Assembly (NCBI GenBank): GCA_018396615.1
Contig: JAGTQT010000091.1
Coordinates: 1 to 5,531, forward strand
From: Candidatus Bathyarchaeota archaeon
GTDB taxonomy: Archaea > Thermoproteota > Bathyarchaeia > Bathyarchaeales > Bathycorpusculaceae
Reading direction: 5' to 3'
DNA length: 5,531 bases
Shown here: positions 1 through 4,422 of the stretch, piece by piece
How the letters are laid out: each line of letters starts with the position of its first letter
Numbering within the stretch: the stretch's first letter is position 1
Position numbers and translations under genes: made by a program
Notes under the pieces: generated by a model
The model's input: the letters and a program-made list of their open reading frames with translations, nothing else
Databases searched by the model: none
Told to the model about the DNA's origin: nothing

Positions 1-219
1 ATAACTCGTCACGCTGTAGCAGATGATCTGGCTTCTGCCGCACATCTGTTAATGGGCGAAGCTGCTGAGAGAACGCCTATAGTGCTGATAAGAGACGCGC
101 CTGTCGAGTTCGGAGACGGCGTGTATGCCTCTAAAAACATGATGATGCCTCATGATGAATGTATTTTCATGGGCACTTTCGCCCGCAGTCAGCACAACTT
201 GACTTGGAAGAAGCTTTAG
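1..219 (+). CDS. cofE: Coenzyme F420-0:L-glutamate ligase, C-terminal fragment (5' end outside window)
   Basis: The open frame enters at base 1 and ends at TAG 217-219, giving the last 72 residues. It begins ITRHAVADDLASAAHLLMGE, followed by ERTPIVLIRDAPVEFGDGVY and a tail containing MMMPHDECIFMGTF. The AVAD-LA-AA-L-MGE stretch followed by a P-V-IR strand is typical of the C-terminus of the CofE/FbiB ligase family. In that family the enzyme uses GTP to add L-glutamate to F420-0, making the gamma-glutamyl tail of the deazaflavin cofactor F420; it is cytosolic. The nucleotide-binding and catalytic N-terminal part lies off the window, so activity cannot be judged here. The last 171 bp are antisense to the 3' end of the membrane-protein frame on the minus strand. 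This frame reads like a conserved protein through the overlap, so I take it as the real coding strand there. Identification is by recalled family pattern. Confidence 0.82.
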   Translation: MTRHAVADDLASAAHLLMGEAAERTPIVLIRDAPVEFGDGVYASKNMMMPHDECIFMGTFARSQHNLTWKKL

Positions 220-918
220 GGATCGCAAAGCCGCCCAGAGAGGTGTACCGATAGCTGCCGCAGCGATTGCGATGATTATTCTTTCCACGGGGTAAATGAA
301 GGTTAAACCTACCCAGTAAGTCAAAAGAAAAGTTGCGTCTGCCACAAAAAACTCAAAAACAAGTGAGCCGGCAATCTGCCCCACCATTGTCGCGGTCAAC
401 GAAGTCGCAAAGAAGGCAAAAAACATCCGCGAACCCTTTTTCGAGTAAAAATCTCCTATGGCTACTGACTGAATCGGCGACACTAAGATAAAAAGAACTG
501 CAAGTTGAAACCATGTCACCCAAGGATAAAGCCAAAAAGGCCCAACAAAAGGATACAGGCTGAAAAGCACGAAGAGCACGACGTAGATTGTGACACAGAG
601 GCTTCGTCTACCAATACGTAGCAGACCGGCACATAGCGCAGAGAAAACGCCTGCGGCTAGACTAAACTGGGAAAAGGCCAAGTTCACTGACAAGGCGGCT
701 ATCCCGCCTATCAGCGTTATTAGTGCGCCTAAAGAGGGCCCGAAAAGAACCCCGATGATCACAGCCATCACCGTTGCACCCGTGATTGTCTTGCCTACCG
801 CCCCTATAATCGGGAAAACAGGTAGAAAAGAGCACACGACGTACAAAGCCGCAAAGCAGGCGGCAAAAGCCACATTTTTAGTTTCAGCTATCTCTTTTAT
901 AGGCACTCTGGCGGTCAC
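49..918 (-). CDS. Multi-pass membrane protein, ECF-transporter S-component-like
   Basis: With a GTG start at 918 the protein has 289 residues and about six hydrophobic segments, near residues 16-38, 46-76, 86-100, 107-127, 136-156 and 165-225. It contains Gly/Pro-rich turns such as LFGPSLGALITLIGG. An N-terminal AALYVV helix followed by a P-F-P-I-I-G loop resembles substrate-binding S components of ECF vitamin transporters; the substrate cannot be named. The frame is open back to 1059 (first ATG 1059, second ATG 981), but those starts run into the divergent SAM hydrolase gene. I prefer 918 because a TATA-like element lies about 38 bp upstream and the sequence VTARVPIKEIAETK leads directly into the first helix. 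Residues from about 234 onward (His/Arg-rich, not hydrophobic) are antisense to cofE and look unlike the rest; the natural C-terminus may be near residue 235. ECF assignment is inference; a membrane protein is certain. Confidence 0.65.
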   Translation of the reverse strand: MTARVPIKEIAETKNVAFAACFAALYVVCSFLPVFPIIGAVGKTITGATVMAVIIGVLFGPSLGALITLIGGIAALSVNLAFSQFSLAAGVFSALCAGLLRIGRRSLCVTIYVVLFVLFSLYPFVGPFWLYPWVTWFQLAVLFILVSPIQSVAIGDFYSKKGSRMFFAFFATSLTATMVGQIAGSLVFEFFVADATFLLTYWVGLTFIYPVERIIIAIAAAAIGTPLWAALRSLKLLPSQVVLTAGESAHENTFIMRHHHVFRGIHAVSELDRRVSYQHYRRSLSSFAH

Positions 919-949
919 CTGCGCATTCGGAAAATCTATTACAACGTGT

Positions 950-961
950 TTTCTATAAAAA
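950..961 (-). promoter_or_regulatory. TATA-like promoter element for the membrane protein gene
   Basis: The minus strand reads TTTTTATAGAAA here, a fair archaeal TATA box. Transcription would begin about 25-30 bp downstream, near 929, giving a leader of roughly 10 nt before GTG 918. The same AT core read on the plus strand would place a start inside the SAM hydrolase gene, downstream of its ATG at 969, so I assign it to the minus strand. A weaker AT-rich stretch at 931-941 could serve the plus strand. Confidence 0.4.
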
Positions 962-968
962 GCATGAT

Positions 969-1775
969 ATGAAAAGCCCATTAATAACGTTGACAACTGA
1001 TTTCGGATTAAGGGATCCTTACGTTGCCGAAATGAAAGCGGTAATTTACAGCATAGCACCTGAAGCAGCGGTTGTTGACATATCGCATGAAATAGAAAAA
1101 TTCAATGTTAGGATGGGAGCGTACGTTTTGGCTTCAGCGGTACCCTATTTTCCAAAAGGCACGATCCATGTTGCTGTCATCGACCCCCATGTAGGGACAG
1201 CTAGACAACCCATAGTTATGTGTACAGAGGTTGCGCTCCTTGTTGGGCCTGACAATGGAGTTCTAGCTCTTGCGGCGAAAAAACTGGGAGGAGTAAATTG
1301 TGCTTACAGGATAGCTGACGCTGCGTTAATGCGTCCAAGAGTTTCGAGCACTTTTCACGGCAGAGACATCTTCGCTCCGGCAGCAGCTCACCTAGCAAAT
1401 AAGACTCCGCCAGCAAAACTCGGATCTAAAATACGCAGCATCACAATGCCCAAATTCTCCAAAGTCGCCAAGAGAAAAGACATGTTGGTCGGCGAAGTTC
1501 TACACGTCGACAGCTTTGGAAACATCATAACAAATTTTGTGCAAAACAACCTTGCTATGGCATCTGCAAAGACGTTTGTTGAAATCGAACTTCACAGAGT
1601 TAAGCGCAGGCTTAAGCTTTGCAGAACATATGCCGAGGTTGAGCCACAAGAGCCACTAGCCATAATCGGGAGCCACGACTTTTTAGAGCTGTCTATAAAC
1701 CAAGGCAATGCTGCAGAAGCCTTCGGCGTCAAAGCAGGAGACCAAGTGATTCTCAAACTGCAGAAGCATGCTTGA
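969..1775 (+). CDS. S-adenosyl-L-methionine hydroxide adenosyltransferase (SAM hydrolase, DUF62 family)
   Basis: This 268-residue protein has the hallmarks of the DUF62 family, whose archaeal members use an activated water or hydroxide to split SAM into adenosine and L-methionine. It opens directly with LITLTTDFGLRDPYV (residues 5-19), carries VIDPHVGTAR (70-79), FHGRDIFAP (129-137) and VDSFGNIITN (180-189). The catalytic Asp-Arg-His triad described for Pyrococcus PH0463 aligns with Asp72, Arg79 and His130, with the same seven-residue Asp-Arg spacing. The usual DPGVGT loop here reads DPHVGT, with His74 in place of Gly. ATG 969 is the natural start because the conserved motif begins at residue 5; no Shine-Dalgarno is visible, so the message may be leaderless. 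A two-codon out-of-frame ATG ATA TGA (964-972) overlaps the start. The gene is divergent from the membrane protein and abuts nadM convergently. Family assignment is secure; the in vivo role (SAM clearance or signalling) is not known. Confidence 0.93.
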   Translation: MKSPLITLTTDFGLRDPYVAEMKAVIYSIAPEAAVVDISHEIEKFNVRMGAYVLASAVPYFPKGTIHVAVIDPHVGTARQPIVMCTEVALLVGPDNGVLALAAKKLGGVNCAYRIADAALMRPRVSSTFHGRDIFAPAAAHLANKTPPAKLGSKIRSITMPKFSKVAKRKDMLVGEVLHVDSFGNIITNFVQNNLAMASAKTFVEIELHRVKRRLKLCRTYAEVEPQEPLAIIGSHDFLELSINQGNAAEAFGVKAGDQVILKLQKHA

Positions 1776-2321
1776 CTAGGTGTGGTGGTGCTTGCATTGA
1801 ACCTTGTCGCTCTTAGCCAAGTCCTTTAGCCTGCCAATTCCGTCTATCGCTTTTATGTACGTCGCAACTTTTTTTGGAACAAGTTTTTCCCAGCCTGTGC
1901 CTTTCAGCATTTTTTCTCTGATGCCAGTTGAAGAGTAGATTTCTCTGCTGAAGAACCGTATCGCCTTAACCTTGTAGCCTGCTTCTTCAAAAAGCCTGCG
2001 AGTTAAAGGCTCGTTCGAGTAAACTACGTCAAATGCTGGCGCGTATCCTTCAACCTCAGAGACCCACATAATGTGCAGGTGCACATCAGGCACGGGCACA
2101 ATCCAAAGACGGCTAAGGTCTTCTCCTGCTTCTTCCAGAGCCAAACGAATCATAACAAGCCTTTCGCCCGTAGTGAAGGGGTTTTCAAGGCTGTGGCTGT
2201 ACTGCGCGCTACCAACGATGATTACGAGTTCGTCAACTTCGCCCAAAATATGCTTAACCACACTTAGATGCCCAAGATGAAATGGCTGGAACCTGCCAAC
2301 AAAAAGCCCGCGCTTGACCAT
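1776..2321 (-). CDS. nadM: Nicotinamide-nucleotide adenylyltransferase, archaeal NadM type
   Basis: The 181-residue protein joins NMN and ATP to make NAD plus pyrophosphate, the last shared step of NAD synthesis in the cytosol. It has the nucleotidyltransferase signature RGLFVGRFQPFHLGH (4-18), holding the ATP-binding H-x-G-H (His15, His18). The archaeal NPFTTGER stretch follows (47-54), then an FDVVYSNEPL-RRLFEEAGY region (97-115) and the C-terminal YSSTGIR motif (129-135) that replaces ISSTxxR. Length is slightly above the usual 165-175 because of a basic tail ending CKHHHT. The frame is open to an upstream ATG at 2363 (14 more residues). I chose 2321 because archaeal homologues start two or three residues before RGLFVGRF; the TATA-like site at 2391-2405 would however place transcription start near 2368, close to the upstream ATG. 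The stop codon directly abuts the stop of the convergent SAM hydrolase gene. Confidence 0.92.
   Translation of the reverse strand: MVKRGLFVGRFQPFHLGHLSVVKHILGEVDELVIIVGSAQYSHSLENPFTTGERLVMIRLALEEAGEDLSRLWIVPVPDVHLHIMWVSEVEGYAPAFDVVYSNEPLTRRLFEEAGYKVKAIRFFSREIYSSTGIREKMLKGTGWEKLVPKKVATYIKAIDGIGRLKDLAKSDKVQCKHHHT
1869..1915 (+). terminator. Cluster of T-runs, possible terminator for the SAM hydrolase transcript
   Basis: On the plus strand a T7 run (1869-1875), a T5 run (1884-1888) and a T6 run (1910-1915) lie 94-140 nt after the SAM hydrolase stop. Archaeal termination commonly occurs at oligo-T tracts. These tracts also encode Lys codons of nadM on the other strand, so they may be incidental. 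There is no intergenic space in which a dedicated terminator could lie. Confidence 0.25.
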
Positions 2322-2390
2322 GTGTATCAGTTTCTTCTGGTATTGGCATCCCACATTTATCATTTGTGATGCGCGTACGGTTTCAAATGG

Positions 2391-2405
2391 CTAAAAAATA
2401 CAAAA
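2391..2405 (-). promoter_or_regulatory. AT-rich element between alkyltransferase and nadM: TATA-like box and/or T-run terminator
   Basis: The minus strand reads TTTTGTATTTTTTAG. It begins 5 nt after the alkyltransferase stop codon and includes a T6 run, which fits an archaeal oligo-T terminator for that gene. It also resembles a TATA box that would start transcription near 2368, just before the upstream ATG of nadM. Either reading, or both, is possible; if it is only a promoter the two minus-strand genes may still be co-transcribed. Confidence 0.35.
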
Positions 2406-2409
2406 GCCA

Positions 2410-3006
2410 CTATGCATAGGTTTTCGATAGCTTGTTCAGCACAGTCTCCACCGGAAAAACCAGCAACTTCCGGCCATCAATCGGTACCTCTTTTTCAGAT
2501 CGGCAGCCTCTTGCCTCGCGCTTTAGCAATGCAAGTTTCAAGCTTAACCCGCCTCCGTACCCACCTAAAGTCATGTCAGAACAGACAACGCGGTGGCAAG
2601 GGACTATCGGCGCAAACGGATTCGAAGCCATAACGTTGCCCACGGCTCTTGCGCCCCCACCAGCAGCCTTTGCAATTCCTCCGTAGGAGGCCACATAGCC
2701 GGTCGGAATCAACAGCGCCGTCTTCAAGACTTTACCAGTGTATTTTGGCAGGTGCTCCATGTTTAAAGAAAAATCCGTAGAAGCGTCCTTACCATCATAG
2801 ATTTTTTTGATGGCTTGAACCACATGTTTAGCGAAATCTGAAGGCTTTGTCACTTGCTGAAAATGAACATTATCAGGGATAGATGACAGTAGCCCCTTTA
2901 GCGTGCTTTCTTTGCGGGAGCCAAAGTTCGTGGCGAACACTTTTTCTCCATCGTAGGCGACGCCGCACCACAACCCATCAACTTCCTCTGCGTAGACATG
3001 AATCAT
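2410..3006 (-). CDS. ogt: Methylated-DNA--[protein]-cysteine S-methyltransferase (O6-alkylguanine-DNA alkyltransferase)
   Basis: The 198-residue protein is a suicide DNA-repair enzyme that moves alkyl groups from O6 of guanine to its own cysteine. The active-site motif PCHRV is at 136-140, with nucleophile Cys137 and partner His138. Tyr108 (SYGG) and Arg120 (ARAVGNVMASNP) match the base-flipping Tyr and arginine finger, Asn129 matches the conserved active-site-hinge Asn, and Glu164 lies 27 residues after the Cys, as in human MGMT. Residues 1-85 form the weakly conserved N-terminal domain, 86-165 the catalytic helix-turn-helix domain. About 33 residues follow Glu164, a modest C-terminal extension. 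ATG 3006 is supported by an AGGAGA Shine-Dalgarno at 3013-3018, six bases upstream. The gene is divergent from the proteasome gene and lies upstream of nadM on the same strand. All recognised catalytic residues are present, so it should be active. Confidence 0.95.
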   Translation of the reverse strand: MIHVYAEEVDGLWCGVAYDGEKVFATNFGSRKESTLKGLLSSIPDNVHFQQVTKPSDFAKHVVQAIKKIYDGKDASTDFSLNMEHLPKYTGKVLKTALLIPTGYVASYGGIAKAAGGGARAVGNVMASNPFAPIVPCHRVVCSDMTLGGYGGGLSLKLALLKREARGCRSEKEVPIDGRKLLVFPVETVLNKLSKTYA

Positions 3007-3012
3007 GCTTAA

Positions 3013-3018
3013 TCTCCT
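3013..3018 (-). promoter_or_regulatory. Shine-Dalgarno site of the alkyltransferase gene
   Basis: The minus strand reads AGGAGA with six bases between it and ATG 3006-3004. This is a good match to the archaeal anti-Shine-Dalgarno and settles the start codon. Confidence 0.7.
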
Positions 3019-3037
3019 GCAGAAGACAATATGGTAT

Positions 3038-3053
3038 CATTAAGTTTAATAAT
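3038..3053. promoter_or_regulatory. Shared AT-rich core of a divergent promoter
   Basis: This AT-only stretch apart from two bases is the only TATA-like sequence between the alkyltransferase and proteasome genes (plus strand TTTAATAA; minus strand TTATTAAACTTA). With a 25-30 bp spacing it would start the plus transcript near 3075, just before the GGTGA site at 3079-3083. The minus transcript would start near 3018, at the AGGAGA site. One element or two overlapping ones probably serve both genes. Confidence 0.45.
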
Positions 3054-3078
3054 TTGTCCGTGCATAACAACGCCAAAC

Positions 3079-3083
3079 GGTGA
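3079..3083 (+). promoter_or_regulatory. Shine-Dalgarno site GGTGA of the proteasome beta gene
   Basis: GGTGA pairs with the 3' end of archaeal 16S rRNA and sits five bases before ATG 3089. It favours 3089 over the in-frame GTG at 3080, which lies inside the motif, and over ATG 3119. Confidence 0.5.
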
Positions 3084-3088
3084 AACAT

Positions 3089-3709
3089 ATGGAAAGGCAA
3101 GCACAGCAGGGCGGGTACATGTGGATTCCTGGAGCAACAACAGTGGGAGTTGTCTGCCAAGATGGCGTGATTCTTGCATCTGAGAAGCGTGTGTCATACG
3201 GCTACCTCGTTGTCAGCAAAGGAGGAAAAAAAGTGTTCAAGATCACAGATTGCATCGGTGCTGCTTGTGCTGGACTTGTTTCTGACATGCAGATTCTTGC
3301 GCGAGAGGTTGAGGCCTACGCAAATCTGTTCAGCCTTGAAGTAGGTAGACCCATCTCGGTGAGATCGGCTTCTAAGCTTATGTCAAACATACTTTTTAAC
3401 AGGAAACTGGCACCGCTGATCACCCAAACTATCGTAGGCGGAATCGACGACGAAGGGCCGTCACTCTACGTACTTGACTTTCTCGGCTCTGTAATACCGG
3501 ACAAGTACGCGGTTGTGGGTTCTGGAACAGAAATCGCCATCGGCGTTCTCGAGGAAGGCTATAAAGAGAATATGACAATTGAAGAAGCGAAAAACCTCGT
3601 TATCAGATCTGTAAAGTCTGCGATAAGCAGAGACATTATGAGCGGAGATGGAATAGACTTCCTGATAATAACGAAGGACGGAACAACAGAAGAAACGATG
3701 AAATTCTGA
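3089..3709 (+). CDS. psmB: 20S proteasome beta subunit with Ala at the catalytic Thr1 position (probably inactive beta type)
   Basis: The 206-residue protein is an Ntn-hydrolase-fold beta subunit of the 20S core particle, which forms the inner rings of the protein-degrading chamber. The junction where active subunits read Gly-Thr-Thr-Thr-Val-Gly here reads Gly-Ala-Thr-Thr-Val-Gly (residues 15-20), so the N-terminal nucleophile Thr1 is replaced by Ala16. Relative to that position Glu17 (Glu32) and Lys33 (Lys48) are present, as are the VGSG loop and the RDIMSGDGID segment with the later Asp and Ser of the active site. As I recall, crenarchaeal inactive beta subunits also have Ala at this place, a very short leader, and a similar SGDGID ending. 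The leader here is 15 residues from ATG 3089, or 5 from ATG 3119 (MWIPG), which is closer to those homologues. GTG 3080 is a third possible start. An active beta subunit must be encoded elsewhere if the particle is to degrade protein. Confidence 0.93.
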   Translation: MERQAQQGGYMWIPGATTVGVVCQDGVILASEKRVSYGYLVVSKGGKKVFKITDCIGAACAGLVSDMQILAREVEAYANLFSLEVGRPISVRSASKLMSNILFNRKLAPLITQTIVGGIDDEGPSLYVLDFLGSVIPDKYAVVGSGTEIAIGVLEEGYKENMTIEEAKNLVIRSVKSAISRDIMSGDGIDFLIITKDGTTEETMKF

Positions 3710-3751
3710 TTTGCAGACATCTTTCCAAAAGTTTAAACACGGATCGAATCT

Positions 3752-3763
3752 AAACCTAGGTTT
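3752..3763. repeat. Perfect 12-bp palindrome AAACCTAGGTTT upstream of the AMMECR1 gene
   Basis: AAACCTAGGTTT is its own reverse complement. A second palindrome, GTTTAAAC, lies at 3731-3738, with centres 23 bp apart, about two helical turns. Both are in the 85-bp gap between psmB and the AMMECR1 gene. They could be a dimer-binding operator; the AT-rich first one could also act as a TATA-like element (AAGTTTAAAC). Function is unproven. Confidence 0.35.
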
Positions 3764-3781
3764 CTGAGCCATCGCATCCCT

Positions 3782-3787
3782 AAGGAG
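3782..3787 (+). promoter_or_regulatory. Shine-Dalgarno site of the AMMECR1 gene
   Basis: AAGGAG lies seven bases before ATG 3795, a good match in sequence and spacing, and fixes the start codon. Confidence 0.7.
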
Positions 3788-3794
3788 AGCGAAA

Positions 3795-4418
3795 ATGCCA
3801 TTTCAGCTGAGTCTTAATGAAGGAAAAACCCTAGTTGCTCTAGCTCGAAAAGCGGTTGAAGAATACCTAAGGAACTGTAGATATGTCAGCGTGCCTCCTA
3901 ACATTTCGGAAAAACTGATGCAGCCTTGCGGCGTTTTTGTAACGATAAACATCGTAAGAAATGGGAAGGAACTACGCGGATGCATAGGCTACCCTTATCC
4001 GACAACGCCGCTGGCGCAAGCAGTCATTGAGGCAGCAGTTAGCTCAGCTACGCAGGATCCACGTTTTTATCCCTTATCCTTAGGTGAGCTTGAGCATGTT
4101 GTTTTTGAAGTAAGCGTGCTTACGCCACCGCAGTTGGTGAAAGCAAAAAAAGCAACAGAGTACCCTTCCAAAATCAAAGTTGGCGAAGACGGGCTTATAA
4201 TTGAAAAAGGACTCTGCAAAGGCTTGCTTCTGCCGCAGGTTCCAGTTGAATGGAAATGGGACGAAGAGGAATTTCTATGCCAATGTTGCCAAAAAGCCGG
4301 TCTACCACCAGATTGCTGGCTCATGGGCGGCACGAAAATCTACACGTTCAAAGCCATAGTCTTCGAGGAGGAGACGCCTAAAGGCGAGGTTAAATTAAAG
4401 ATCCTTGAAGGGAAATAG
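3795..4418 (+). CDS. AMMECR1-domain protein
   Basis: The 207-residue protein is a single AMMECR1 domain, the usual archaeal length. The signature LRGCIG is at 60-65, followed by ATQDPRF (85-91), FEVSVLTPP (104-112) and GLLLPQVPVEW (143-153). The biochemical function of the family is not settled; in some archaea and bacteria AMMECR1 domains occur with Memo and radical-SAM proteins, but neither partner is in this window. Residues 162-174 read CQCCQKAGLPPDC. That gives four cysteines within 13 residues, in addition to Cys45, Cys63 and Cys141; I recall only the Cys before QKAGL as commonly conserved. ATG 3795 has a strong Shine-Dalgarno. The gene may be transcribed from within the 85-bp gap after psmB or by read-through, since no T-run terminator is visible there. 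It is followed after 4 nt by the glycosyltransferase gene. Confidence 0.94.
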   Translation: MPFQLSLNEGKTLVALARKAVEEYLRNCRYVSVPPNISEKLMQPCGVFVTINIVRNGKELRGCIGYPYPTTPLAQAVIEAAVSSATQDPRFYPLSLGELEHVVFEVSVLTPPQLVKAKKATEYPSKIKVGEDGLIIEKGLCKGLLLPQVPVEWKWDEEEFLCQCCQKAGLPPDCWLMGGTKIYTFKAIVFEEETPKGEVKLKILEGK

Positions 4419-4422
4419 CTTA

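Noticed and set aside
134..158. Repeated ATGATG/TGATGA resembling C-box elements of a C/D guide RNA
   Set aside because: The bases encode the MMMPHDE segment of cofE and no matching D box or guide layout was seen.
49..160. His-rich tail (MRHHH and later His) of the membrane protein as a metal-binding domain
   Set aside because: The stretch is antisense to conserved cofE codons (ATG and CAT runs), which explains the His content without a metal site.
590..958. 122-residue plus-strand open frame rich in Ala, Thr, Pro and Lys
   Set aside because: It is antisense to the hydrophobic core of the membrane protein; its composition is what the complement of membrane-helix codons gives, and it has no recognisable motif.
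919..1059. N-terminal extension of the membrane protein to ATG 981 or 1059
   Set aside because: Both starts overlap the divergent SAM hydrolase gene, lie upstream of the likely TATA box, and add non-hydrophobic sequence with no family resemblance.
2412..2686. Two overlapping plus-strand open frames
   Set aside because: They are antisense to the catalytic domain of the alkyltransferase, whose motifs are unambiguous on the minus strand.
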